Source: Desulfobacterales bacterium
GTDB taxonomy: Bacteria > Desulfobacterota > Desulfobacteria > Desulfobacterales > Desulfosarcinaceae
Reading direction: 5' to 3'
Assembly (NCBI GenBank): GCA_016218685.1
Contig: JACRDD010000007.1
Location: 62,001 to 126,000, forward strand
Length of the DNA stretch: 64,000 bases
The notes under the pieces are model-generated. The model was not told where the DNA came from and searched no databases. It saw only the letters and a program-made list of their open reading frames with translations. Shown in pieces: positions 1-9,141 of the stretch (its first letter is position 1; each line of letters opens with the position of its first letter). Both the position numbers and the translations under genes were made by a program.

Positions 1-672
1 GTCATAGGCCTGGGCGTGGATGATGCCGCTGCCGGCGTGGATCACGGGCAGTTTGGCCTGGATCAGCAGCTCGGCGGCCCGGGCCACCTGTTCTGCGGGC
101 GGCGGCTGGGGCAACGTACGGCGGTACTGGGCCGGTGCCAGGATGGGCGTTTCCGGGCACGGACCGTTGATCAGGTTTTCGGGCACATCCAGGTGCACCA
201 CCCCCGGACGGCCGTGGTAGCATTTGCGCAGGGCCTGGCGCAGCAGCTCGGGGATGCGTTCGGCATAGGCGCAAGTGGCCGACCACTTGGCCATGTTCTT
301 GATGCTGCCCACATGGTCGAAGCACTGATAGGCGCCGCCGCGGTCCGGATAGGCGATGCCCGTGCGCCGCGAACTGGTGATCAGCAGCACCCGGTTGCCC
401 TCCACGTTCTCCACGGCCACGCCGGCCAGCATGTTGGCCACACCCGGCCCGTTGCTGGCGATGCACACCCCCAGCTTGCCGCTCATGCGCGCATAGGCCC
501 CGGCCATATGGGCCGCCACGGCCTCATGGCGCGGGGTGATCATCTGCAGCCCCTCTTCCACGCAGTGGGCGAAGAGCTGCAAGTAGGTGCCATCCACGAT
601 GCCGAAGAATTTTTCCACGCCTTCGGCCTTGAGCATTTTGGCGATGATTTGTCCGCCGGTGGTTTGGGTCAT
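1..672 (-). CDS. Thiamine pyrophosphate-dependent enzyme, N-terminal part (partial)
   Basis: The gene runs off the left edge of the window; 224 codons are visible from the start. The N-terminal 170 residues form a TPP-binding pyrimidine domain of the acetolactate synthase/benzoylformate decarboxylase superfamily. The start (MTQTTGGQIIAKMLKAEGVE), the catalytic glutamate context PRHEAVAAHMAGAYAR and the SNGPGVANMLAGV stretch are all typical. The start of the central domain follows. The start codon has a good ribosome site (AAAGGAGG, 6 bases upstream). The substrate cannot be told from this half. The TetR gene lies 35 bp upstream on the same strand and could regulate it. Confidence 0.88.
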   Translation of the reverse strand, partial: MTQTTGGQIIAKMLKAEGVEKFFGIVDGTYLQLFAHCVEEGLQMITPRHEAVAAHMAGAYARMSGKLGVCIASNGPGVANMLAGVAVENVEGNRVLLITSSRRTGIAYPDRGGAYQCFDHVGSIKNMAKWSATCAYAERIPELLRQALRKCYHGRPGVVHLDVPENLINGPCPETPILAPAQYRRTLPQPPPAEQVARAAELLIQAKLPVIHAGSGIIHAQAYD

Positions 673-707
673 GGTGTGCCTCCTTTGAAATTGAAGGTCC
701 TGCCGCC

Positions 708-1364
708 CTACTCCCTGGACGGCCGCAGCAGGCGATCGATCATGGCGGTGGTGCGGCGCAGGTGTTCGGCAATGACCGGGTTGTCGAGCGTGTCGTCGAT
801 CTCCAGGTACTCGCGCATGCGGATCTTGTAGTGCCGTGAGACCAGGCTGGTCTGGAAAACGATATACAGGCTGTTGATCAGAAAGGCGGTGTAATTGACG
901 TCCAGATCGTCGCGCACCAGCCCCTGGGCGATGTCGCGCCGGATCAATTGCTTGAGATAATCGGCCGTGTATTTTTCCACGGCCAGCGAGAGCTGGTCGG
1001 AAAAGCGCTCCATGCCCGCCGAGGCGATGTTGTCATAGAGGATCAGGTACTCGGGATAGGCCAGCACGAACTGCATGCCCTGGTGGAAGATGTGTTCCAG
1101 TTGGCGGTAGATGTCCCATTCGGGATTCAGATCGCCGTAAACGGCCTTGCGGGATCGCTCCATTCCGTCCCGGCATACATAAAGGTAGAGATCTTCCTTG
1201 CTAGCGAAATAGTTGTAAATGGAACCCTTGGCCACCCCGGCGCGGCTGGCCAGTTCGGCCATATCGGTCTGGTTGAAACCGCGTTCGGCGAACAGGCAGG
1301 CGGCCTCGCGCAACAACCGCTCGCGTTTGTCTTCGGCGATCTTGGTGAAAGTCTCTTTGGGCAT
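708..1364 (-). CDS. TetR/AcrR family transcriptional regulator
   Basis: A 218-residue one-component regulator. Residues 10-60 are a TetR helix-turn-helix ([20 protein letters not shown], then MAELASRAGVAKGSIYNYF). The rest is an all-helical ligand and dimerisation domain. An upstream in-frame ATG exists at 1409, but the ATG at 1364 has GGGAGGAA just ahead of it and begins the usual short N-terminal arm, so it is preferred. A near-perfect palindrome at 1391-1408, just upstream of this start, suggests autoregulation. The TPP enzyme gene follows on the same strand and is a likely target. The ligand is unknown. Confidence 0.9.
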   Translation of the reverse strand: MPKETFTKIAEDKRERLLREAACLFAERGFNQTDMAELASRAGVAKGSIYNYFASKEDLYLYVCRDGMERSRKAVYGDLNPEWDIYRQLEHIFHQGMQFVLAYPEYLILYDNIASAGMERFSDQLSLAVEKYTADYLKQLIRRDIAQGLVRDDLDVNYTAFLINSLYIVFQTSLVSRHYKIRMREYLEIDDTLDNPVIAEHLRRTTAMIDRLLRPSRE

Positions 1365-1390
1365 GGATTCCTCCCGGTTGAACGTCCCGA

Positions 1391-1408
1391 TGACTGGCCG
1401 GTCAGTCA
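1391..1408. promoter_or_regulatory. Palindromic operator, probably for the adjacent TetR protein
   Basis: TGACTGGCCGGTCAGTCA is an 18-bp inverted repeat with one mismatched pair. It lies 27 bp upstream of the preferred tetR start codon. The TGACTG/CAGTCA half-sites resemble operators of many TetR-family regulators of lipid or acyl-CoA metabolism. Binding by the adjacent protein is inferred from position. Confidence 0.6.
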
Positions 1409-1492
1409 CACATTAGCCCTGCTATTTTTCCCTGTCAAATAATTTTTTTGATCATTAGTGCATCGAATAGTGGTTTGTAATGCGGTGGCCGT

Positions 1493-3337
1493 TTAAGCGT
1501 TCAGGAGATCGAGCGCTTCGATGACCGCCCCGAAGGTGGGGTAACGGTCGGTAGGGTCTTTGGCCATCATCTTTTCGATGATCCCGCTCAGGGCGATGGG
1601 GATGCCGCGCTCCTTCTGACACAGCGGCGTCATGGTATTGTTGAGGTGCATGTCCAAGACGGCTTTGATTTCATTGGCTTCGAAGGGCGGGGCACCGCAG
1701 AAGGCATGGTAGAAGGTCGCGCCCAGGGAGTACATATCGCTCTTGTGATCCAGGGTCAGGCCGGCGATCTGTTCGGGAGACATGTATAACGGGGTGCCGG
1801 CAATCGTGCGCTTGCCGCCGGTCTTGGCCTCTTTGCTGTGGGCCACGCCGAAATCCAGGAGCTTGACGACGCCTGCGCGGTTGACCATGATGTTGGCCGG
1901 TTTGATATCCCGGTGGACCACGCTGTTCTGGTAAACGACCTCCAGGGCTTTGCACACTGTGGTCAGAATCTTCAACCCCGTGCTCAGGTTGAGTTTGCGC
2001 TCCTTGGCGATCATCTCCTTGAGCGTGACGCCTTCGATGAACTCCATGGCATAGTAGAGGATGTCGCTGCTGATGCCGATGTTGTAGATCTGGGCGATGT
2101 TCTGGTGATTGAGCTTGGAGATCACCCGCGCCTCCTTGATGAACATCTCCCGGAATTCTTCCTTGGAGGAGAGTTCGAAGGAGATGATCTTCAGGGCCAC
2201 TTCCCTTTCCAGGGCCACGTCCCAGCCTTGCAGCACGCCGCCCATGCTGCCCGCGCCGACCAGGGAGATGACGCGGTAGTTGTCCAACTGCTTGCCGATC
2301 AGACTGTTGTAGAAACGGATGTCGTAGGCGGCCTTCTTCTTGGCCGCGTTCTGCTGGAGTTGGGCGCCGTCGATGAGGCCCTCACCGCCCGTTTCGGCCA
2401 GGGCCACGGTGGCTGCCATGGCTTCGCCCGGCGTCGCGGCCACCGGGGCCTGGGGCGCTGGCGGGGGGGCGGCCTCCGGACCTTGGGTCAGAATTTTGAA
2501 AATTCGGCGCCAGGCGTCATTTTCCACCACGACGATATCGATGTCCGCCGGCTTCTGAAAATCCTTGAAATCGATGCTTTTGATGTGGCCCTTGACCACG
2601 AAATTGCCTTCGGGCAGTTTGAAGCGAACCATCAGCGCCACGCCCGCCTTGCCGAACAGCGAGGTCTGCACGGCGATGCTCTGCTCCGTGAAGGCTTTGA
2701 TGCGGCTAGGCATCCAGATCACGCCGTCCCGGGAAACTTCCAGATTCAGGGTCGGCAAAGCCGGTGCCAGGGGCGCCTGGGCGGCCGGCTTGGGCGCGGC
2801 CGGGGCAGGTTTGGGGGCTGGGGGCGCCGCCTTGGGCGGTGCCGCGGCCACAGGCGCCTGGGCTGGAATGGGCGTTTTGACGGCCGGCTTGGGCGCTGCC
2901 GGACGCGCCGTGGGACGCTCGGGCGGCACCGGCCGCGCCTGTCCCTTGGGCTTGGCCTGGCTCTCCGCGGCGTAGGCGTCGCCGATGCGGCCGACCAGCA
3001 TACGGGCATCCAGGGGATAGACCAGGTAGTCGGCGGCGCCGAGGGCAAAGGCCTCTGCCGGCCGGAATTGATTGGCCTGGGAGACCAGGAACATGAAAGG
3101 GATATTCTCACGCAGGGGGTCTTTTTTGATAAACCCTAGAAAATCGATGCCCTTGATGTCGTCCAGCTCTTTGTCGCAGACGATCAGCCCGACGGGATGG
3201 GCCGCAAGGCTCGACAAGGCCTCGCGCATGCCCGTGGCCTTGTGCACCGTATATCCCGCGCCCTGGATCACCGGGACGATCTTATCCACGAAGGGTCTGT
3301 CCCGGTGGATGAGAAGAATATCTTTATTGGCAGTCAT
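1493..3337 (-). CDS. Receiver-PilZ-Ser/Thr protein kinase fusion
   Basis: A 614-residue cytoplasmic signalling protein. Residues 1-125 are a response-regulator receiver fold with the phospho-acceptor aspartate (IVCDKEL, D55). The conserved lysine near its end is replaced (DYLVYPLD), so it is partly degenerate. A Pro/Ala-rich linker follows to about 200, then a PilZ-like beta domain at about 205-290. Residues 348-614 are a complete Hanks kinase with glycine loop GAGSMGG, VALK lysine, HRDIKPAN catalytic loop, DFG and SPE. The start at 3337 opens the receiver; the frame stays open further upstream but only antisense to the next gene. It is the third gene of an operon with a CheX-domain protein and a CheY-like regulator. 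The kinase target is not known. Confidence 0.9.
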   Translation of the reverse strand: MTANKDILLIHRDRPFVDKIVPVIQGAGYTVHKATGMREALSSLAAHPVGLIVCDKELDDIKGIDFLGFIKKDPLRENIPFMFLVSQANQFRPAEAFALGAADYLVYPLDARMLVGRIGDAYAAESQAKPKGQARPVPPERPTARPAAPKPAVKTPIPAQAPVAAAPPKAAPPAPKPAPAAPKPAAQAPLAPALPTLNLEVSRDGVIWMPSRIKAFTEQSIAVQTSLFGKAGVALMVRFKLPEGNFVVKGHIKSIDFKDFQKPADIDIVVVENDAWRRIFKILTQGPEAAPPPAPQAPVAATPGEAMAATVALAETGGEGLIDGAQLQQNAAKKKAAYDIRFYNSLIGKQLDNYRVISLVGAGSMGGVLQGWDVALEREVALKIISFELSSKEEFREMFIKEARVISKLNHQNIAQIYNIGISSDILYYAMEFIEGVTLKEMIAKERKLNLSTGLKILTTVCKALEVVYQNSVVHRDIKPANIMVNRAGVVKLLDFGVAHSKEAKTGGKRTIAGTPLYMSPEQIAGLTLDHKSDMYSLGATFYHAFCGAPPFEANEIKAVLDMHLNNTMTPLCQKERGIPIALSGIIEKMMAKDPTDRYPTFGAVIEALDLLNA

Positions 3338-3375
3338 GGGCGGACCACGCCTCTCGTTTCCCCGGCCGCAAAGCC

Positions 3376-4254
3376 CTACAGCGCAATACTTTTGTTGGAC
3401 GAACCCGATTCGCTGGCTTTGTTCCTGGGTTTGAGACACACCTGGAGCACGAAGGCCTCCTGGCCCACTTCGAAAATCAGCACGGCAATGCTCGACCCTT
3501 CGGGATGCCCGAGCTGGTGCCCGGAACCGACCACCACAGTGGGCAACGAGAGGTCGAAGTGAAATTGGGTGCCCTTGAAGCGCTTCTTGGTGCTGCCGCT
3601 GATCATGTTGATCAACTCGCCGGCGCCATCGTGGATGTACTCGGCGTTGATCTTCTCTTCGGGCACCTTCATCATGTTGGCGATGATCTTGCGGGCCAGG
3701 TCCCAATAGAGGGTGATGGCCACGGTGCCTTCGGAATTGCCCGACAAGCCGATGATGCCGGAGATGTCGCCAAAGATCCGCAGGTCGTCGGCGAAGTAGA
3801 CCTCCTGGAAAACGGCCTCGACGAAGGCCATCTTGCTGAAAACCGTCACCGTGTTTTCGATGAAGGGCGTCAGGTATTCCATCTCCTGGGCCAGGGGCGT
3901 GCGCAGGGGGATCAGGTGGCCCTGGAGAATCTGCCGGCAGGCCCCGGGAGGGGCATCCAGGGAGAGCACATCGCTGGCACCGGCGCTTAAAAAACGGTCA
4001 ATGGTGGCCACATCGTCCCCCGGATGGATGACGATGACCGGGATCGCCCGGAAGGCGCAGCCCACCCGGATCTTGGACACCTTTGCGGCCGCGTCCTCCA
4101 CCGGCCCGCGGGCCTCCAGGATAACCATGCGGCTTGCCTTGGGCGCCAGTCCATCGCCAAAAGAGCAACCGGACAAGGCGCAGGTGTCGCCCAGAATCCC
4201 GGTCAGCGTTTTCGTCGTTTCGGCGCTACAATCGACCAATAGAACCTTGTTCAT
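3376..4254 (-). CDS. CheX-domain chemotaxis-type phosphatase with degenerate receiver
   Basis: A 292-residue protein. The first 115 residues look like a receiver fold that has lost key acidic residues (MNKVLLVDCSAETTKTL; MVILEARG where the acceptor aspartate is expected). Residues about 125-270 are a CheX-like domain with its phosphatase motif region (DISGIIGLSG, then GAGELINMISG). CheX proteins dephosphorylate CheY-P, so the CheY-like protein encoded 15 bp upstream is the obvious partner. The kinase fusion follows 38 bp downstream. The operon layout points to a small phospho-signalling module rather than a full chemotaxis cluster, because no CheA or receptor gene is present. Confidence 0.87.
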   Translation of the reverse strand: MNKVLLVDCSAETTKTLTGILGDTCALSGCSFGDGLAPKASRMVILEARGPVEDAAAKVSKIRVGCAFRAIPVIVIHPGDDVATIDRFLSAGASDVLSLDAPPGACRQILQGHLIPLRTPLAQEMEYLTPFIENTVTVFSKMAFVEAVFQEVYFADDLRIFGDISGIIGLSGNSEGTVAITLYWDLARKIIANMMKVPEEKINAEYIHDGAGELINMISGSTKKRFKGTQFHFDLSLPTVVVGSGHQLGHPEGSSIAVLIFEVGQEAFVLQVCLKPRNKASESGSSNKSIAL

Positions 4255-4269
4255 AGTCCTTCTCCAACA

Positions 4270-4650
4270 TCACCTGGCCCTGAAGGCCGCCAGCGTCGTT
4301 TTCACCTTTTCAGCCAACTCATCGGAATCGAAGGGCTTGGACAAATAGCCATTGGCGCCCGCCGCGATGGCCTGCCCGATCTTTTCATCCTCGGATTCAG
4401 TGGAAACCATCAAGATGCAGATATGATCGTAATAGGGATTGGCCTTGATGCGCTTGATGGTCTCATAACCATCCTGAATCGGCATGTTCCAATCCAGCAG
4501 CACCAGCCCCACCGATTCGGCGTATTTGGCCAACAGATCCAGCGCCTCCAAACCGTTGCCGGCCTGGAGCACGGTATACCCCATTGGTTTTAAGGTATTT
4601 TCGATTATCGTGCGCACTACGAGCGAGTCATCGACCACGAGCACTTTCAT
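4270..4650 (-). CDS. CheY-like single-domain response regulator
   Basis: A 126-residue stand-alone receiver domain. It has the acidic pair (VVDDS), the acceptor aspartate (LVLLDWNMP), the conserved serine or threonine region (ILMVSTES) and the lysine (YLSKPFD). No output domain is attached. The ATG at 4650 is preferred over one seven codons upstream because AAAGGGGG precedes it at the right distance. It is the first gene of the operon with the CheX-domain protein and the receiver-PilZ-kinase. It likely relays phosphate between an unlinked histidine kinase and this module. Confidence 0.93.
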   Translation of the reverse strand: MKVLVVDDSLVVRTIIENTLKPMGYTVLQAGNGLEALDLLAKYAESVGLVLLDWNMPIQDGYETIKRIKANPYYDHICILMVSTESEDEKIGQAIAAGANGYLSKPFDSDELAEKVKTTLAAFRAR

Positions 4651-4825
4651 TGCAACCCCCTTTAAAGACATGCCGAGGCGGTATCCTCGTAATTCCTCAT
4701 CATCACAAGCCTATCGGCCAATCGGGGAAATACTTGAATGATTTCTCGAATGGATCATGGGCCGATGGTACCTCGGGCAGGATGTGACCTTGGCGCGCCG
4801 GCGGCGGATGGAACTGCCACCGGGT

Positions 4826-5425
4826 TTATCGCAGCGGCGGGAAGGTCTGGTCCACGAGTTGCCGGACCTCGTCGAGCCATGCCTGGCGCTGGCGGTCGGT
4901 GCTGGTCACGACGACCGTGAACATGCGGCGCTGGAATTCCGCGACGCCGCACAGGCCGAAGATGCAATTTTTCCAGATCGTCTCCAGCGGGTCGCCGAAT
5001 ACCTCGCGCTCGCGTTGGGCCTCGGTATTGGAAGTGTTGAAGACAATTGCCGCGCGCGCTTTCAGCAAGCCCCTGGGCACCCCTTCGCCGCAGTCGCCTT
5101 CCAGAAATTCGTAGGCCACGCCGGGCCGGATCACGCGGTCCACCCAGCCCTTGAGAATGGCGGGCGGCTGGCCCCACCAGTTGGGGTGCACGATGACGAT
5201 CCCTTGCGCCGTGGCGATCTGCTCGCAATGGTGCGCGATGGCGGTCGGCAAGGATGCCTCTTTGGGGATCTCGGGGCCGAAAAGCAACGGGTCGAACTGC
5301 TCCTGGTAAAGATCGTGGAAGCAGACGCGGTGCCCGTTGTCCTCGATCCGCGCGGCCGCGGCGCGGGCAATGGCGTGATTGAAACTGTGCGCGTCGGGAT
5401 GGGCGAGTATGACGGAAATAGACAT
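4826..5425 (-). CDS. Flavodoxin-fold NAD(P)H:quinone oxidoreductase
   Basis: A 199-residue protein of the flavodoxin-like fold (MdaB/KefF/NQO type). It begins SVILAHPDAHSFNHAIARA, the phosphate-binding loop. It continues with HPNWWGQPPAILKGWVDRV, the flavin and dimer motif of this family. Such enzymes transfer two electrons from NAD(P)H to quinones or similar acceptors, or act as regulatory subunits of K+ efflux systems. No Kef channel lies nearby. It is 24 bp downstream of the S45 hydrolase gene on the same strand and is probably co-transcribed with it. Confidence 0.88.
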   Translation of the reverse strand: MSISVILAHPDAHSFNHAIARAAAARIEDNGHRVCFHDLYQEQFDPLLFGPEIPKEASLPTAIAHHCEQIATAQGIVIVHPNWWGQPPAILKGWVDRVIRPGVAYEFLEGDCGEGVPRGLLKARAAIVFNTSNTEAQREREVFGDPLETIWKNCIFGLCGVAEFQRRMFTVVVTSTDRQRQAWLDEVRQLVDQTFPPLR

Positions 5426-5449
5426 GGCGGATCGATGTACTCCTCTTCT

Positions 5450-8041
5450 CTATGTTCCTTCCGGCGACCGGACGGTATCGTTCGGAGTCAGCACCAAGAC
5501 ATCATGGTACTGGGCTTTCACGGCCTCTTCCTGGAAGGGGAAGGCCAGATACCGGCCTTGCCTCCAGATGTCGATGCCGTCGGTATAGTGCGGACTGGAA
5601 GGGTTGTCCGACTGGCCCGAGCTGTTGACGGCCGTCATGGGCTCTGCCAGGCTGAAATCGACGATCAGGCGCATGGACGGAATCAGCCAGGTGTCGAAAT
5701 CCTGACCCATGGTGTAGCCCGACACATTGAGCGTAAAGTGATCGCCCGGGGCGGGATAGGGGCCGCGGTTGAAGTACGACCAGAGGGCATCGAGTCCCAG
5801 GCGCTCGAAAAAGCTCATGTGGGGCGCCATCTGACTGGTGTCGGTTTCCCAGACATAGCTGTGCAGCGCGTCCCAGCGCCATTGGCCGGCATCGTCACCC
5901 TGGCGCTTCTCCAGGAAAGCCGCCGCATCGGCCAGGGTACCGGCCAGGATCTGGACCTTGGTTTCCTTTGCGGGCGTGCGGATGTCGTCCCAGAAGGGGC
6001 TCTCGTCGCCCCGCACCGTGAGATGGTCGCAGGTGGCGTTGTAGCTTTCGTTGTTGAGCACCAGGAAGGCCTGCCAGGCCTGGGACTCCGGCCCGCCCAG
6101 CTCGTCGCCGAAGATATTGCGGCTCGCCCGGTCGTAAAAGACCGAAACCAGTGCCGCGCCGGCCGAGTCGGCCCGCATCCCGCCGTCGAAAGCTTGCAAA
6201 AGGACCAAGGCCTGGTGCGCGTTTTCCCGCCGCGTCGCCTTGGGCCAACCGTCGATCTCTTTGCCGATCTCCGCGGCCAGACCCCTCAGCGCCGATTGGA
6301 GCTTGGGAACGTACAACGAATAGGTGTCCAACTGCATTTCCTTGCAGGTTTCGGAAGTATGCCGATCGGTTGCCGTGGCCATCTGGGCAATGCGCTCGAT
6401 CCGTTCGGACCAATACCAGGAAGAAGAGAGCACATGAGGATACGCTTTCCCTATCGTGCGGTGGTTGGCCGTGCCGACGAAGCCGGCAGCGGGGTTCAAG
6501 GCATTCGGCAACTCGGAGGTATCCAGCAGGCCGGTCCAGTCATACTCCCCGGTCCAGCCGGGGGAAGGCATGAACCCGCGGCCCTTGGCGCGCACCGGGT
6601 AGTTGCCGATCACCTGCCAGGCGATATTGTCCCGGTCGGCAAAGACCATGTTCAAGGGAATGGCCCGGATACGCCGGACGATCGCGCCGGCCTCGGCCAC
6701 CGACTCGGCTCGGCTCAATTGGAAAAAGGCGTTGAGACTGTCGTCGGCCGGTACGGCCGTGATGCGGCCCAAGGCGATGCCATAAGGCAACGCGATGTTC
6801 TTGGCCTGAAAGAGGTGGATCGGCGCCTTGCGCAACACATCGTTCAACAGCGGCCCGTGGACGGTCTCCCGGACGACCACCGTGACCGGCTCCTCGCCCT
6901 TTACCTGGAAACGCTCTTCGCGCTCGGCAACCGGCAACCACCGGCCCTTATGCAGATAGTGCAGGCGGCCCTCCACGGACTTGAGCTGTTCCAGAAAAAG
7001 ATCCTGGTTGTCGGCCATCACCATGGTCATGCCCCAGGCGATGTGGCCGTTGTAGCCGGCAACGATGCAGGGCAAACCCGCGATGTTCATGCCGGCGGCA
7101 TCGAGCTTTCCACAGCGCACATGCATCATGTTGTACAGGGCCGGCATGCTCAGGTAGAGGTGCATGTCGTTAGCGAAAATGCTGGCGCCGCCTTTGGTTT
7201 TTTGCTTGGCGATGGCCCAGTTGTTGGAAGCCGCCAGCCCGGCCAGGCCCACGGACTTCAGCAGCGGTTGCAGTGCGGCCAAACCGGGCAGGTCGCCGGC
7301 GGCCTGTTGCAGGTCGAGGCCTTGCAGCTTCGCGGCCTCATCGAAAGGCAAGGGTTCATCCGGATAGATGGGCGCCAGCCAGGCCATCTTCTCCGGACCC
7401 AGCGCCTGGGCGATGGAGAGCATGGCGATCTCTTCATGCAGATTGAACGAGAGCGCCAGATTGACCAGGGCGAACAGGGTCAGGGAATCCATCGGCTGCC
7501 AGGCATCCGGGCGATAGCCTGCCAGGGCCAGCCCGGGCGGCAGATTGTCTTTGTGCCGGGCGATATAAGCATTCACCCCGTCACCATAGCGCGCCAACAC
7601 TGCCCGGTTCTCGGGACTGGCCTGGGCATAGAGGTTCTCGGCCACCATCCGCAGGTTCATGGTGCGCATGTAGACATCCAGATCCAGCACCGAAGGACCG
7701 GCCATTTCCGCCAGCCGGCCCTGGGAGACCAGTTTCATGCCCACCATCTGGGTCAGCCGGTCGGCGGCGTTCACATAACCGATGGCCATGGCCAGGTCTT
7801 GCATATTCCCGGCCTGCACGAAGGGAATGCCATGGGCATCGCGCCGGATGGTCACCGGCTCCCGTAGACCGTCCAGCGTCAGGCGCCCCTGGCTGCTGTC
7901 CAGCGTGCGCTTGTAATGACGATCCACCAAGCCGGCACAGCCGCCGATACAGATACAGAGGAGGGCGACCATACAAGTTTTAAGGGAAAGCATTTCATGC
8001 CGGTGCTGTCCGAGGTGTGTGCCTGTAGAGAAAGTCCTCAT
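5450..8041 (-). CDS. Penicillin acylase-like (S45) N-terminal nucleophile hydrolase, lipoprotein
   Basis: An 863-residue member of the penicillin amidase/acyl-homoserine lactone acylase family. The start at 8041 has a strong site (GAGGAGG). It gives an N-terminal signal ending in a lipobox (CIGGC, near residue 35), so the protein should be exported and lipid-anchored. The alpha-chain motif RDAHGIPFVQA is near residue 70. The autocleavage site with the catalytic serine is at LAASNNWAIA, near residue 272. The beta chain carries GYNGHIAWGMT and FVGTANH, typical of the family. Such enzymes hydrolyse amide bonds to acyl groups, for example N-acyl homoserine lactones. The substrate here cannot be read from sequence. 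Confidence 0.9.
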   Translation of the reverse strand: MRTFSTGTHLGQHRHEMLSLKTCMVALLCICIGGCAGLVDRHYKRTLDSSQGRLTLDGLREPVTIRRDAHGIPFVQAGNMQDLAMAIGYVNAADRLTQMVGMKLVSQGRLAEMAGPSVLDLDVYMRTMNLRMVAENLYAQASPENRAVLARYGDGVNAYIARHKDNLPPGLALAGYRPDAWQPMDSLTLFALVNLALSFNLHEEIAMLSIAQALGPEKMAWLAPIYPDEPLPFDEAAKLQGLDLQQAAGDLPGLAALQPLLKSVGLAGLAASNNWAIAKQKTKGGASIFANDMHLYLSMPALYNMMHVRCGKLDAAGMNIAGLPCIVAGYNGHIAWGMTMVMADNQDLFLEQLKSVEGRLHYLHKGRWLPVAEREERFQVKGEEPVTVVVRETVHGPLLNDVLRKAPIHLFQAKNIALPYGIALGRITAVPADDSLNAFFQLSRAESVAEAGAIVRRIRAIPLNMVFADRDNIAWQVIGNYPVRAKGRGFMPSPGWTGEYDWTGLLDTSELPNALNPAAGFVGTANHRTIGKAYPHVLSSSWYWSERIERIAQMATATDRHTSETCKEMQLDTYSLYVPKLQSALRGLAAEIGKEIDGWPKATRRENAHQALVLLQAFDGGMRADSAGAALVSVFYDRASRNIFGDELGGPESQAWQAFLVLNNESYNATCDHLTVRGDESPFWDDIRTPAKETKVQILAGTLADAAAFLEKRQGDDAGQWRWDALHSYVWETDTSQMAPHMSFFERLGLDALWSYFNRGPYPAPGDHFTLNVSGYTMGQDFDTWLIPSMRLIVDFSLAEPMTAVNSSGQSDNPSSPHYTDGIDIWRQGRYLAFPFQEEAVKAQYHDVLVLTPNDTVRSPEGT

Positions 8042-8123
8042 GCGCCCTCCTCAAATGAAAACCGAATCCGCAGCCCCGGCCCACCTGCCCTTTCAATATG
8101 GCCCCCAGCCCCTGAGATCTGTC

Positions 8124-8609
8124 CTATTCGGCGACCGCGGCGACCGCCTTCAGTTGTTCGGCAATCTGAAGGTATTGGGCTTGCTCGGCATAGTATAACG
8201 CCGTGTGTCCTTTCCTATCCTTCATGTTGACGGAAACACCGTGTTGAATCAATATGGTCGTTATTTGTGGGTAGTTATACTGCGCGGCAAAAAGCAAAGA
8301 GAATTCGCCATCCTCGTTTTGGGCGTTCACATCCGCCCCACTCCGACATAAATAGTCGGCGATTTCCGCATAACCGTAATAACAGGCAACCATCAAGGGG
8401 GTGTACCCCAGGTGTCTGTCCTTGTTTTCCATATAAGTGGCTGATCCCGGTTGAATGTTGGCAACCCCGTCATATTGGTTCACATCGCCTTTCGACACAA
8501 AGTACTTCACTCTATCTATATTATTTTGCTTTGCCGCCAAATGAATATTCGACCCAGCGCACGAGATAAGGAACACGAATGCCGACAGGAACAAAACCGC
8601 TTTTTTCAT
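8124..8609 (-). CDS. Ankyrin-repeat lipoprotein
   Basis: A 161-residue protein with a lipoprotein signal (MKKAVLFLSAFVFLISCAGS, lipobox cysteine at about 17). Three to four ankyrin repeats follow: SNIHLAAKQNNIDRVKYFVS, YTPLMVACYYGYAEIADYL, FSLLFAAQYNYPQITTIL and HTALYYAEQAQYLQIAEQL. It is expected at the inner face of the envelope as a protein-binding module. The start at 8609 has GGAGG seven bases ahead. Its lower GC content than the neighbouring S45 gene hints at separate origin. No partner is evident. Confidence 0.87.
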   Translation of the reverse strand: MKKAVLFLSAFVFLISCAGSNIHLAAKQNNIDRVKYFVSKGDVNQYDGVANIQPGSATYMENKDRHLGYTPLMVACYYGYAEIADYLCRSGADVNAQNEDGEFSLLFAAQYNYPQITTILIQHGVSVNMKDRKGHTALYYAEQAQYLQIAEQLKAVAAVAE

Positions 8610-9141
8610 CAATAGACCTCCGTTGCGATAACATTGAAAGTAATTTAGCGGCCCATCGGAAAGATGCCGCCCCCCTTTTTCCTTTCCCAGATAGCCGACC
8701 GCCGGTTGCATTGTGTAACCCAATGCCATCGAATCGACCGCCATAGAGCAAGCGACAAGCCCTTAGCGCTGCAGCGCGGCTTTAGCGGGCTCTATCCGCG
8801 GTTTCCAATAATCGGTGCGAATTGCGCTCGGTCTTGCCCCGGCCTTAGCCTCCCAGACGGCGCGGCTTTCGGCGGCAAAGATCCCGGAAAAGGTAAACGT
8901 AATGGATTTAATCGATAAAGCACACCGAGGCAACTGCTTTTACAATATATTCACCCTAAGCCGCTTCCCGAGCATTCCCCACATTTTTTGCATGCCGGAC
9001 ATGCAAGCCATGTACAGGGTGACCGAACCAATCAAATGCAAGCCCATACAACCACAAGATATATTGGACTAATTCATTTGGCATGCTTCGTGGTTTGAGT
9101 TTTCCAAAGCCTTTAACCGAACTTAAGCGAAAGGAGTGCAC
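8610..9141. other. Intergenic region upstream of the radical SAM gene
   Basis: About 530 bases without a supportable gene on either strand. A perfect inverted repeat TTGCATG-5-CATGCAA lies at 8988-9006, some 136 bp before the radical SAM start, and could be a regulator site. Ahead of 9142 there is a good ribosome site (AAAGGAG, 9130-9136). No riboswitch consensus was recognised. Confidence 0.5.

Noticed and set aside
4757..7867. A 1036-codon open frame on the + strand opposite the S45 hydrolase gene.
   Set aside because: It is antisense to a clear S45 family gene and its sequence is low-complexity His/Gly/Arg-rich text, as expected from the complement of a GC-rich gene.
8610..9141. A riboswitch (cyclic di-GMP or cobalamin type) before the radical SAM gene.
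   Set aside because: Some short matches such as GGTAAACG caught the eye but the paired cores were not found.
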